Source: Streptomyces sp. NA02950 (lineage in GTDB: Bacteria > Actinomycetota > Actinomycetes > Streptomycetales > Streptomycetaceae). From it: a stretch of 64,000 nucleotides of DNA. The DNA lies in the NCBI RefSeq assembly GCF_013364155.1, contig NZ_CP054916.1, positions 4,399,001 through 4,463,000 on the forward strand. Reading direction: 5' to 3'. Positions 1 to 8,934 of this stretch are shown here, piece after piece; positions within the stretch are counted from its first letter, which is position 1; each line of letters starts with the position of its first letter. A program made the translations under genes and the position numbers. Below the pieces are notes generated by a model. The model searched no databases. It saw only the letters and a program-made list of their open reading frames with translations, and had not been told where the DNA came from.

Positions 1-930
1 GGTCTGGCCAAGAAGCAGCGCCTGGCGTGGACCAAGGAAGTCGACTTCGAGGTGCCGGTGGTCGGCACGGACGTGGAGGACCTCACCGAGGTCGAGTACC
101 TCTACTGGGTCGGCTGCGCCGGTGCCCTGGAGGACCGGGCCAAGAAGACCACCAAGGCCTTCGCGGAGCTGCTGCACATCGCGGGGGTCAAGTTCGCGAT
201 CATGGGCGGCGACGAGGCGTGCACCGGTGACTCGGCCCGCCGCCTCGGCAACGAGTTCCTCTTCCAGCAGCTCGGCCAGCAGAACGTCGAGATGCTGAAC
301 ATGGCCTTCGGCGAGGATGCCGACGAAGGCGTCGTCGTCGAGAAGTCCAAGAAGAAGATCGTGGCGACCTGCCCGCACTGCTTCAACACCATCGCGAACG
401 AATACCCGCAGCTGGGCGGCGAGTTCGAGGTCATCCACCACACCCAGCTGCTCCAGCACCTCATCGACGAGGGCAAGCTGACCCCGGTCACCCCGGTCGA
501 GGGTCTGATCACCTACCACGACCCCTGCTACCTGGGCCGCCACAACAAGGTCTACACCCCGCCGCGCGAGATCATCGCCAAGGTGCCGGGGCTCCGCAAC
601 GAGGAGATGCACCGCCACAAGGAGCGCGGCTTCTGCTGTGGCGCGGGCGGCGCCCGGATGTGGATGGAGGAGCGGATCGGCAAGCGCATCAACAACGAAC
701 GGGTGGACGAGGCGCTGTCGCTCAACCCCGACATCGTCTCCACCGCCTGCCCGTTCTGCCTGGTGATGCTGACGGACTCGGTCAACGGCAAGAAGAACGA
801 GGGCAAGGCCAACGAGGCGCTCCAGGTCGTGGACGTGGCGCAGCTGCTCCTCGACTCGGTGAAGACGCCCGCCGACCCCGAGGGTGACGGCGAGACGGCC
901 GAGGAGCCGGAGTCCGAGCCGGTCAAGTAG
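1..930 (+). CDS. (Fe-S)-binding oxidoreductase, C-terminal part (CCG-domain protein)
   Basis: The frame is open from the first base, so the start lies outside the window; 309 residues are visible. Two cysteine-rich CCG-type modules are seen: VGCAG...CPHCFN in the first, and DPCYLGRHN, FCCGAGGARMW and TACPFCLVM in the second. This pattern is typical of heterodisulfide-reductase-like and GlpC/LutA-type subunits that bind Fe-S clusters and pass electrons between a dehydrogenase and a membrane or soluble acceptor. Streptomyces homologues, as remembered, are about 700 residues with N-terminal membrane helices and a ferredoxin region, so this would be the C-terminal half. An acidic tail of about 25 residues ends the protein. 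The substrate cannot be told from this part. A strong hairpin follows the stop codon. Confidence 0.88.
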   Translation, partial: GLAKKQRLAWTKEVDFEVPVVGTDVEDLTEVEYLYWVGCAGALEDRAKKTTKAFAELLHIAGVKFAIMGGDEACTGDSARRLGNEFLFQQLGQQNVEMLNMAFGEDADEGVVVEKSKKKIVATCPHCFNTIANEYPQLGGEFEVIHHTQLLQHLIDEGKLTPVTPVEGLITYHDPCYLGRHNKVYTPPREIIAKVPGLRNEEMHRHKERGFCCGAGGARMWMEERIGKRINNERVDEALSLNPDIVSTACPFCLVMLTDSVNGKKNEGKANEALQVVDVAQLLLDSVKTPADPEGDGETAEEPESEPVK

Positions 931-955
931 GACCCGGAGCACGGAGCACATGGGT

Positions 956-992
956 ACGGGGTCCGTCCGCGCGATGCGCGGACGGACCCCGT
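956..992. terminator. Intrinsic terminator hairpin
   Basis: A 17-bp perfect stem (arm ACGGGGTCCGTCCGCGC) with a 3-nt loop lies 25 bases after the stop of the Fe-S gene. It also faces the convergent phosphatase gene and could end both transcripts. Confidence 0.8.
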
Positions 993-1003
993 CGCCGTTC
1001 GGG

Positions 1004-1105
1004 CCGTCAGAACCGCTCGTCCGTCAGGACCGCCGGACCGTCAGGACCGCCGGGCCGTCAGGACCGCTCGTCCGTCAGAACCGCCGGGCCGTCAGGACCG
1101 CTTGC
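1004..1105. repeat. 17-bp tandem repeat, six units
   Basis: Units beginning CCGTCAG(G/A)ACCGC start at 1004, 1021, 1038, 1055, 1072 and 1089. The last four bases of each unit alternate between TCGT-like and CGGG-like forms. The last unit contains the stop codon and final codons of the convergent phosphatase gene. The array lies in the gap between two converging genes. Confidence 0.85.
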
Positions 1106-4100
1106 CGTTCTTCTGCTGGGGCAGCGCCAGCTCGGCCCAGATGACCTTGCCGTCCGTGGTGTACCGGGTGCCCCAGCGGTCCGCGAACTGCGAGACCAGG
1201 AACAGCCCGCGGCCGCCCTCGTCCGTCGTCGCCGCGTACCGCAGATGCGGTGAGGTGCTGCTGGTGTCCGAGACCTCGCAGATCAGACTGCGGTCGCACA
1301 GCAGCCGCACCCGGATCGGGCCGGTGGCGTAGCGGATCGCGTTGGTGATCAGCTCGCTGAGGATCAGCTCGGTGGTGAACGCGACGTCCCCCAGCTCCCA
1401 TTCGGCCAGCTTGCGGGCCACCGCCGCCCGCACCTCGGCGACATGCGCCGGATCGGAGGGCACCTCGCAGTTCGCGATCCGGCCCTGCTCCAGCACCCGG
1501 GTACGCGCCACGATCAGCGCGATGTCATCGCTCGGGCGGTCGGGCAGCAGCGCGTCCAGCACCGCCGTACAGGACTCCTCCGGGGTCCGGCCGGGATGGG
1601 AGAGCGCGTCGCGCAGCAGCTCCAGGCCGATGTCGATGTCCCGGTCACGCTTCTCGATCAACCCGTCCGTGTAGAGCACCAGATGACTGCCCTCGGGCAG
1701 CTCCAGCTCGGCGGTCTCGAACGGCAGCCCGCCCAGGCCCAGCGGTGGACCGGCGGGCAGATCGGGGAACTCCACCGAACCGTCCGGGCACACCACGGCG
1801 GGCGGTGGATGGCCCGCACGCGCCATCGTGCAGCGCCGCGTCACCGGATCGTAGATCGCGTACAGACAGGTGGCACCGGTGATCACCTCGGTCCCGCCGT
1901 CGGTGCCCTCGGCGCCCGCGCCGCGCTCGTCCTGGTCGATCCGGGCGATCAGATCGTCGAGATGGGACAGGATCTCGTCCGGCGGCAGATCCAGCGTGGA
2001 GAAGTTGTGCACCGCCGTCCGCAACCGGCCCATCGTCGCCGCCGCATGCAGACCGTGCCCCACCACATCACCCACCACCAGCGCCACCCGCGCCCCCGGC
2101 AGCGGAATCACATCGAACCAGTCACCCCCCACCCCCGACTCCGCCGGCAGATAGCGGTACGCCACGTCCAGGGCGTCCTGCTCGGGCAGCACCCGGGGCA
2201 GCAGACTGCGCTGGAGCGTGACCGCCATGGTGTGCTCGCGGGTGTAGCGGCGGGCGTTGTCGATGCTGACGGCGGCGCGGGTGACCAGCTCCTCGGCGAG
2301 GGAGACATCGTCCTCCTCGAACGGCTCGGGCTTCTCCGAGCGCATGAAGCTGGCCACGCCGAGCACCACGCCCCGGGCCCGCAGCGGAACCGTGATCATC
2401 GAGTGGATGCCGAACTCAACGATCCGCCGGGCGTGCTCGGGATCCTGCTCCTGCCACCCCCCGAAGTCGCTCAGCACCGGCTCGACCGTCACCGCGCCGG
2501 TGCGGAATCCCCTGGCCTGGGGGGCGCTCGCGCCGAACTGGATCAGCATCCCGACGGGGTAGAGCGGGACGCCGTCACGGATCCCGCTGAGGGCCGAACG
2601 GCGCAGCGAGGTGGGTCGGCCGCCGTCGGCCGACGGGGCCGGACCCGCCGCGGGGTCCGCCGGGAAGGGCTGGTGGGGCAGGACCACTCCCTGGATGACT
2701 CCGGTGCCCTGGGTGGTGCCCGCGCCGTGGACCGTGCCCGCCTCCGGGGCCGTCCCCGCGCCGTGAGCCGTGCCCTCGCCCGGGACCGTTCCCGGGATCA
2801 TTCCCGCAGCCGGGACCATTCCGGCACCCGGGATCGTTCCTGCACCCGGGACGGGCAGCCCCAGGGCCATGCCCGTGGCGGTGCTCGTGCCCGTGCTGGT
2901 GCCCGTCTCGCCCTCCTGCGGCTCCTCGCCCCGCAGCACCGAGTCCGCCAGGTCCACGGACACATAGTCGGCGAACCGCGCGACCGCGTACTCCGCCAGC
3001 TCCTGCGCGGTGCGCACCACGTCCAGGGTGGTGCCGATGGACACACCCGCGTCGTACAGCAGCTTCAGCCGCTCGCGCGCGAGGTCGACCTTGCCGGACA
3101 GGGCACGCAACTCGGTGGTGTCCCGCAGGGTCGCGACGCTGCCGGGCGGTCCGCCGTTGCGGTCCGTGGGGCGGTGGCTGACGGACAGCAGCCGCTCACC
3201 GGCCGTGTGCACCTCGTCGGTGGCCGGGCGGCCGGAGGTCAGCAGCGCGGCGGTGTGCGGGTCGAAGCCGAGCTCGGCGACCGGGCGCCCCTCGGCGTCC
3301 GGTGGCAGGTCGAACAGCCGCCGCGCCTCGTCGTTGGCGAGCACCAGACGGCCGTCGCCGCCCACGATCAGCACGCCTTCCCGCACGGCGTGCAGCACCG
3401 CGTCGTGGTGCTCGTACATCCGCGTCATCTCGGCCGGGTCCAGCCCATGGGTCTGGCGCCGCAGCCGCCTGCTGACCAGCGCCGTACCGGCCGTGGCCAG
3501 GGCGAGCGCCGCCGCGGCGGCGCCGAAGAGCAGCGGCAGCTGGTGATCGGCCGCGCCGCTGACCTTCTTGATCGTGATTCCGGCCGAGACCAGGCCGACG
3601 ACCTTCCCGCGCTCGTCGAAGACGGGCACCACGGACCGTACGGAGAGGCCGAGGGTGCCGGTGAAGGTCTCGGTGAGGGTCCGGCCCTCCACCGCGGGCC
3701 CGATGCTGCCCATGAAGTGCTTCCCGATCCGGTGCGGATTGGGGTGGGTGTAGCGGATGCCGTCCGGCGACATGGCGACGATGAAGTCGACCCCGGAGCC
3801 CTCACGGGCCCGCTCGGCGAGCGGCTGGAGCTCGGCGGTGGGATCGGGACCGCGCATCGCGGCGACGATGCCCGGGGCGCTGGCGAAGCTCTCGGCGACG
3901 GCGAGCGAGCGGTTGCGCGCCTCGCGCTCGCTGTCGTAGCGGGACTGGAGAACGAGCGCGACCACGGCGGCGACGACGAGCAGCAGCACGACCCCCACCT
4001 GGAGGACGAACACCTGGCCCGCGACCGTGCGCACGGCGCGCACCGGGCCGCGGCGGCGGCGCCGTGGCCCGCCGGGGCCGAGCGGCCCCGCGGGAGCGTG

Positions 4101-4388
4101 CTGGAGACCGCCCTTCGCCCACCGCTCACCGGGGCCCCGCGTGTCACGCGGAGCCCGGTTCCGGGAATCCCGCTGGTCCGGCTGATCCCGATGCTTCCGG
4201 CGCTCGGGCCGCTCTCGCGCCGAGCGCGGGCCCTCACGCCGACCTCGTGGGCGCCAGTCGGTCATCGTGCGGGCCAACGGAACCCGTGATCGACCGAAAA
4301 GTCCGGCCATGTCGTTATTTCTAGCACCCTCGTCCCGCGGCGGGCGAGCGGCATCCGCCGCTGCCGACCGGCCACTCGCGTCCGACAT
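1092..4388 (-). CDS. Membrane Cache-PAS-GAF-SpoIIE phosphatase with C-terminal HATPase domain
   Basis: A 1098-residue multidomain regulator. Visible order: a basic Arg/Pro-rich cytoplasmic head (1-118), a membrane helix (about 122-147), an extracytoplasmic single-Cache-like sensor (about 150-280), a second helix (284-305), PAS (about 322-425), GAF (about 441-715), a PP2C/SpoIIE phosphatase with GGDWFDV and VVGDVVGHG metal-binding motifs (about 735-930), and an RsbW-like HATPase with SELITNAIRYA and GGRGLFL (about 960-1085). Such proteins usually dephosphorylate anti-sigma-factor antagonists and may also bind or phosphorylate them. The GAF domain is split by a low-complexity insertion of Gly-Thr-Ile/Val-Pro units at about 494-570. 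The ATG at 4388 is taken; an inner ATG at codon 27 is possible. The ligand is unknown. Confidence 0.9.
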   Translation of the reverse strand: MSDASGRSAAADAARPPRDEGARNNDMAGLFGRSRVPLARTMTDWRPRGRREGPRSARERPERRKHRDQPDQRDSRNRAPRDTRGPGERWAKGGLQHAPAGPLGPGGPRRRRRGPVRAVRTVAGQVFVLQVGVVLLLVVAAVVALVLQSRYDSEREARNRSLAVAESFASAPGIVAAMRGPDPTAELQPLAERAREGSGVDFIVAMSPDGIRYTHPNPHRIGKHFMGSIGPAVEGRTLTETFTGTLGLSVRSVVPVFDERGKVVGLVSAGITIKKVSGAADHQLPLLFGAAAAALALATAGTALVSRRLRRQTHGLDPAEMTRMYEHHDAVLHAVREGVLIVGGDGRLVLANDEARRLFDLPPDAEGRPVAELGFDPHTAALLTSGRPATDEVHTAGERLLSVSHRPTDRNGGPPGSVATLRDTTELRALSGKVDLARERLKLLYDAGVSIGTTLDVVRTAQELAEYAVARFADYVSVDLADSVLRGEEPQEGETGTSTGTSTATGMALGLPVPGAGTIPGAGMVPAAGMIPGTVPGEGTAHGAGTAPEAGTVHGAGTTQGTGVIQGVVLPHQPFPADPAAGPAPSADGGRPTSLRRSALSGIRDGVPLYPVGMLIQFGASAPQARGFRTGAVTVEPVLSDFGGWQEQDPEHARRIVEFGIHSMITVPLRARGVVLGVASFMRSEKPEPFEEDDVSLAEELVTRAAVSIDNARRYTREHTMAVTLQRSLLPRVLPEQDALDVAYRYLPAESGVGGDWFDVIPLPGARVALVVGDVVGHGLHAAATMGRLRTAVHNFSTLDLPPDEILSHLDDLIARIDQDERGAGAEGTDGGTEVITGATCLYAIYDPVTRRCTMARAGHPPPAVVCPDGSVEFPDLPAGPPLGLGGLPFETAELELPEGSHLVLYTDGLIEKRDRDIDIGLELLRDALSHPGRTPEESCTAVLDALLPDRPSDDIALIVARTRVLEQGRIANCEVPSDPAHVAEVRAAVARKLAEWELGDVAFTTELILSELITNAIRYATGPIRVRLLCDRSLICEVSDTSSTSPHLRYAATTDEGGRGLFLVSQFADRWGTRYTTDGKVIWAELALPQQKNGKRS

Positions 4389-5222
4389 CGCGCCTACACC
4401 CCGCCCGCGTCCTCCTTCACCGGTTTCGCCGCCTCACCGCTAACCCGTACTCCGTGCGATACGCACATGGCTGCCCCCGCTCGCCCGCTTCGAACATGTA
4501 CCGATCCTGGCCGTGAAGTATCCCTTCTCACAACAACGTTGCGAATCTCTACAGGATCATGCCCCAACCGCCCATTGGTAAATGTCCTGGACAGACCTTG
4601 TGCTCCAAAGGTCATCTTTACTGCCAAGCGGATGGATCCCTGCGTGATCCTCCAGAAAAGACACAAGTACCACGTTCGCGCACCGTAGTTGACGGTTCTA
4701 CCAGCTCTCGGTCCGGACCCGAGCCGAACCCGACACACGGTCGATCCGCGGCCGATCGACGATCGATCGGGGCCGGGCCGAGACGGGGCGGAGGCGCGGC
4801 GGAGGCCGGTCGGCGGGAGGCGGGCGACGGGCCGTGCGGCGGCCATCGGACGCCCGACGGCAGCTCAGCGGGGTGCCGCGCGCCCCGCTCACCGCCGATG
4901 GCCACCCCCGCGCCGAGGACGGGCGAGGGCGCACGCCGACGGCCGGTCCGCCGCGCCGGACCGGCCGCACCCCGCCCCGCCCCGGCCGCGCCCGGCGCGT
5001 TCACCTTCACGACACCCGCACACCACCCCCACACCCCCGGGGCACAACCATCCGTACCCCTGATGAGTCACATCGGGCGCCGGAGCGCCTGTCCCGGCGC
5101 CCACACCCTTTTCACCTGTCATATATCTGCCAATTCCCTCCTCGGCCCGCCGCCCCATCAGCCCCTCACCCCTCACCCCTCACTCCTCGCCCCTAGCCCT
5201 CCGCCGACCTCCGGGAGTTCCT
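4389..5222. other. 834-bp divergent intergenic region, no gene seen
   Basis: It separates the leftward phosphatase from the rightward FG-GAP gene and must carry both promoters. The stretch 4490-4700 is clearly less G+C-rich than its surroundings, as expected of promoter DNA. The rest is Arg/Pro/Ala-coding noise in every frame. No convincing RNA gene was found. Confidence 0.5.
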
Positions 5223-6737
5223 GTGCGCATACGGAACGCCGCCATCGCCACGGCTGCCACGGCCCTGGTGGCCGGGACCATCGGCGTTCCGGTGGTCCAC
5301 GCGGCCCTGACCGACCACAACCGGCCCACGGCGAGCCCGTCCCTTCAGCGGCCCACCAGCGCCACCCTGCGGGACGACTTCAACGGCGACGGCTACGCCG
5401 ACCTCGTCACCGCCACCCCCAAGGCCCCCGTCGGAGGCGAGGCGAACGCGGGCCAGGTCGTGGTGGTCTACGGCTCGGCCAACGGCGTCTCCCCCTCCCG
5501 CTCCACCACGATCACCCAGGGCGCGGGCCACGTCCCCGGCACCGCCGAGGCCGGCGACGCCTTCGGCACCAAGGTCACCAGCGGCGATCTGGACGGCGAC
5601 GGCTACGACGACCTCGTGGTCACCGCGGAGGGCGAGAAGGCGGACGACGGCAGCGGCCGCACCGGCTCGGTCACGGTGGTCTGGGGCGGCCCGCGCGGCC
5701 TCACGGGCGGCGGCACCGCCGTCCCCACCCAGGGATCGCCCAACGAGCGCCCCTTCGGCCTGGACGCCGCCGTGGCGGACCTCGACGGCGACGAGGGCCA
5801 GAACCTCGTCGTGCTCGGCGGCGACGGCATGTGGACCTACGCCGACGGCTTCACCCGCACCCGCCCCTCCGCCGCCTCGCTCGTCACCGACGGCTTCACG
5901 GAGGATCCCGCTGGCCTGGCCACCGGCGACTTCACCGGCTCGGGCAGCAGCGGCATCGTCGTCTACGGCGTACAGGACGCGGACGAGTCCAGCGGCGCCT
6001 GGGCCGCCGTCTACACCGGCGGTCCGGGCGGGCTCGCCTATCAGCGGCAGCTCACCGACGGCGTCTCGGCCGTCCCGCAGACGGCCGGGGTCGGCGACCT
6101 CGACAAGGACGGTTTCGACGACCTGGTCACCGGTTCGGGCAGCACCTGCTGCGAGGACTCCGTCGACGACCCGAGCGCCTCCGCCGGCCTGATCACCGTC
6201 TACTACGGCCACGAGAACGGCCTGGGCACCGGCCGCCGCCGCGAGCTCTTCCACCAGGACACCCCCGGGGTGCCCGGGCTGAACGAGTGGGTGGATCACT
6301 TCGGTACCTCCGTCTCCGTCGGCGACGCGACCGGCGACGGCTACGCGGACGTGGCCGTCGGCGTACCCGGCGAAGCGGTCGGCGGCCGGACCGCGACCGG
6401 CTCCGTGGTCCTCCTCAAGGGCAGCGCGAACGGTCTGACCGGCACCGGCGCCCAGGCCCTCCACCAGGACACGGCGGGCGTCCCGGGCGTCGGCGAGAAG
6501 CAGGACCACTTCGGCTCCACCGTCCTCCTCACCGACGTCGACGGCGACGGCCGCACGGACCTGACCGCCGCCGCCAACGGCGAGGACGTCACCGCGGGCG
6601 CCACGGCGGACGGCGCGGCCTGGGTCCTCCGCGGCTCGGCCTCGGGGGCGACGACAACGGGCGCGACGTCCTTCAGCGCCCCGAAGTTCGGCTTCACCTA
6701 CCGCGACAAAGAGTTCGCGTCGGTCCTGAACCACTGA
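5223..6737 (+). CDS. Secreted FG-GAP/VCBS repeat protein
   Basis: A 504-residue protein starting at a GTG preceded by GGGAG eight bases upstream. The N-terminus is a signal peptide (basic start, then an Ala/Val/Gly core ending at about residue 28). The mature part holds about six FG-GAP repeats with calcium-binding loops of the form D-x-D-G-D-G-Y-x-D-L (DDFNGDGYADL near 50, DLDGDGYDDL near 122, DLDKDGFDDL near 300, DATGDGYADV near 370, DVDGDGRTDL near 440). This is the integrin-alpha-like beta-propeller fold, so the protein is probably an extracellular calcium-stabilised propeller. No enzyme domain is visible. CCEDS near residue 315 may form a disulfide. The next gene encodes a lipoprotein of the same fold. 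Confidence 0.9.
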   Translation: MRIRNAAIATAATALVAGTIGVPVVHAALTDHNRPTASPSLQRPTSATLRDDFNGDGYADLVTATPKAPVGGEANAGQVVVVYGSANGVSPSRSTTITQGAGHVPGTAEAGDAFGTKVTSGDLDGDGYDDLVVTAEGEKADDGSGRTGSVTVVWGGPRGLTGGGTAVPTQGSPNERPFGLDAAVADLDGDEGQNLVVLGGDGMWTYADGFTRTRPSAASLVTDGFTEDPAGLATGDFTGSGSSGIVVYGVQDADESSGAWAAVYTGGPGGLAYQRQLTDGVSAVPQTAGVGDLDKDGFDDLVTGSGSTCCEDSVDDPSASAGLITVYYGHENGLGTGRRRELFHQDTPGVPGLNEWVDHFGTSVSVGDATGDGYADVAVGVPGEAVGGRTATGSVVLLKGSANGLTGTGAQALHQDTAGVPGVGEKQDHFGSTVLLTDVDGDGRTDLTAAANGEDVTAGATADGAAWVLRGSASGATTTGATSFSAPKFGFTYRDKEFASVLNH

Positions 6738-7266
6738 GGGAGGCGAGGCGAGCCGCCCCGCCGCCCAGTGGGGGCGCGCACGGTACGGGGGGCGGCCGCC
6801 GCGTGCCCGCCCCGGCAGGTCCTTGCCGTCCCGGTATCGCACCGCCGCTCCCGCACAGCTGACGCACGACGCGTCACACGCCGCGGCGGCGTACGTACCC
6901 GCCAGGCGGCGGCCACGCACACGGTTCCTGTACGGCCATGGCCCGCAGCGCCGCTGGCGGGCCGCCGGGGGCGCCCGGTCCCCACCCCGGCAGCGGCCGT
7001 CGTCCCCGCGATACCGCCGCCGCCCGTACGGCCGACGCACCACGGGCCGCCCGCAGCGGCCGCAGCGTAGGCGGGCGCGCCCACCACGGCCCGTACGCCC
7101 CCGCACCACGCACCCCACGGCCCCGCCCCAGGCACCCACCCGGGCCACCGGCACCCACCCGGGCCACCCCGTATGGCCCCCGAATGGCCCACGCCCCGCT
7201 ATCACCCTCGTAACAAAGTGACCCATCCCATGGCACAGGCCACCCCCTATGGGTTGAGGTGGGCCG
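6738..7266. other. 529-bp intergenic region, no gene seen
   Basis: Very G+C-rich, with short CGG/GCC runs that keep all frames open. No frame shows a recognisable domain or a good start site. It probably contains the terminator of the upstream FG-GAP gene and the promoter of the downstream lipoprotein gene. I see no firm hairpin with a T tract. Confidence 0.45.
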
Positions 7267-8775
7267 ATGACGCCTGCGCATCCCCCCACCGCACCACCGC
7301 CCGGCCGCGTCCCGGGTTCCCCGTACCGCACCACCGCCGGGGCCGCCTGCGCGGCCGCGCTCGCGCTGCTGCTGACCGCTTGCGGGCTCGGCGGCGACGA
7401 CAAGGGTTCACCGGACCACTCCTCCGACGCCGCCTCCGAGGCCGTGATCACCCCCACCGCGTCCGCCCCCGTCCCCCACGGCAAGGGCAGCCGGCTGCCG
7501 GACGACCTCAACGGCGACGGCTACCCGGACCTCCAACTCCCCGTCCCCTCCCGCAAGGAGGGCCTGCCGACCCGCGCCGGCTTCGTCTACAGCTCCGCCA
7601 AGGGCCTGAACCCCGCCACCCGCACCGTCCTCCGGCGCCGGGACCTCGGTCTGCCCGCCGCCGACGTCACCGTCGCGGGCGGCAGCGAGGTGACCACGGC
7701 CGACCTCGACGACGACGGCTACGCCGATGTGACAACAACGGCGGGCGAGCGGCTCAGCAAGCGCGAGGCCGAGCGCACCCACACCACCGTCCGTACCGTC
7801 CCCTACATCTCCTGGGGCTCGGCGGGCGGTCCGCGGAAGACCCGGGCCGCCGCCCGCGTCCAGCTGACCGGCCCCGACGACAGCGTGGACACCCAGCGCC
7901 CGACCGTGGGCGACTTCGACGGCGACGGCCGCCACGACCTGGCGCTGATCCGCGCCGACCGCCGCTCGCTGCTGGTGATGTACGGCCCGTTCACCAGGGC
8001 GGGCAAGGCCGCCAGGACCGTCCCGTACGCCAGCCCCCTCCACGAGCACGGCGAGCGCACCGAGATCGGCGATCTCATCGCCGACAAGATCGACGGAGAC
8101 CGTCCCACCGATCTGGTGGTGCACGCGCTCAACGACGAGGAGCAGTCCGGCTCGACCCTCATGGCCGCGGGCCCGGACGGCCTCCGCGCCACCGGCCGCA
8201 AGCTGCGCAAGGGCAACTCCGTGGCCTTCGGCGACTTCGACGGGGACGGCAAGCGCGATGTCGCGGTCGGCGACAGCGGAAGCCGCAACGACGAGCCCGG
8301 CTACGAGACGGAGCGGCCGGACATCGGCGAGACGGTCAGCGTCTACCCGCACGCGTCGAGCCGGGCCGGGGGCAGGACCCCGCACCCGATCAAGGTGCCG
8401 AAGATGTCCGGCGTGCTGGCGGCCGCCGACACCAACGGCGACCACACCGACGAACTGGCCGTCTCGCTCGGCTCGGGCGGTGTCGAGCTGCTCACCCTCC
8501 GCCACGGCTCCTCGGACACCGTCGCCGACCGCCGCACCCTGACCCGTGCCGTCCCGGCGCGGCTGGACGGCGAGAAGGTCCGCAAGGGCGAGCGCGCGGC
8601 CCGGCTCTACCGGGTCACCGACTTCGACCACGACGGCAAGGACGAGGTGGTCCTCGCCTGGGGCCGCGGCCTCACCTTCTCGCGGTACGGCGAACACCCC
8701 GAGCGCTGGTGGGTCACGGACGGCCGGAAGGACCGGACGGCATTCACGAGCGACCCGTACGCGGACGACGACTGA
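7267..8775 (+). CDS. FG-GAP repeat lipoprotein
   Basis: 502 residues, ATG start. The N-terminal hydrophobic stretch ends in a lipobox (LLLTACG, Cys about residue 39), so the protein should be lipid-anchored on the outer face of the membrane. The mature region has four or more FG-GAP repeats with acidic loops: DDLNGDGYPDL, DLDDDGYADV, DFDGDGRHDL and DFDGDGKRDV, and a final DFDHDGKDEV near residue 458. Between repeats are many Lys/Arg/Glu residues, unlike the more neutral secreted paralogue just upstream. The two genes are 529 bp apart and may or may not share a transcript. Function is unknown beyond a surface beta-propeller that could bind ligand or partner proteins. Confidence 0.9.
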   Translation: MTPAHPPTAPPPGRVPGSPYRTTAGAACAAALALLLTACGLGGDDKGSPDHSSDAASEAVITPTASAPVPHGKGSRLPDDLNGDGYPDLQLPVPSRKEGLPTRAGFVYSSAKGLNPATRTVLRRRDLGLPAADVTVAGGSEVTTADLDDDGYADVTTTAGERLSKREAERTHTTVRTVPYISWGSAGGPRKTRAAARVQLTGPDDSVDTQRPTVGDFDGDGRHDLALIRADRRSLLVMYGPFTRAGKAARTVPYASPLHEHGERTEIGDLIADKIDGDRPTDLVVHALNDEEQSGSTLMAAGPDGLRATGRKLRKGNSVAFGDFDGDGKRDVAVGDSGSRNDEPGYETERPDIGETVSVYPHASSRAGGRTPHPIKVPKMSGVLAAADTNGDHTDELAVSLGSGGVELLTLRHGSSDTVADRRTLTRAVPARLDGEKVRKGERAARLYRVTDFDHDGKDEVVLAWGRGLTFSRYGEHPERWWVTDGRKDRTAFTSDPYADDD

Positions 8776-8934
8776 CCACCGCCCGCCCGGCGGCCCAGTG
8801 GTAGCGACAACTCCCCTTCCAGCAGGGGGACAGCCCCTCCGGGTCCCCCTAAGGGATGTCACAGGTCGGCCGCAATGCCGGGCCTGTCCCACCGCTCCGG
8901 CACCGTGTCCCGTACGACCGGGTACGTTCGAATG

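Noticed and set aside
1443..4289. A 948-codon plus-strand open frame opposite the large phosphatase
   Set aside because: Shadow of a high-G+C gene; His/Arg/Gln-rich with no motif.
4560..4620. A DasR-like operator (GGTCTGTCC...) upstream of the large phosphatase
   Set aside because: The match to the known palindrome is too poor and would be only one site.
5193..7511. A 772-codon minus-strand open frame opposite the FG-GAP gene
   Set aside because: Ala/Gly/Val/Arg noise without motifs; the plus strand carries a signal peptide and calcium loops.
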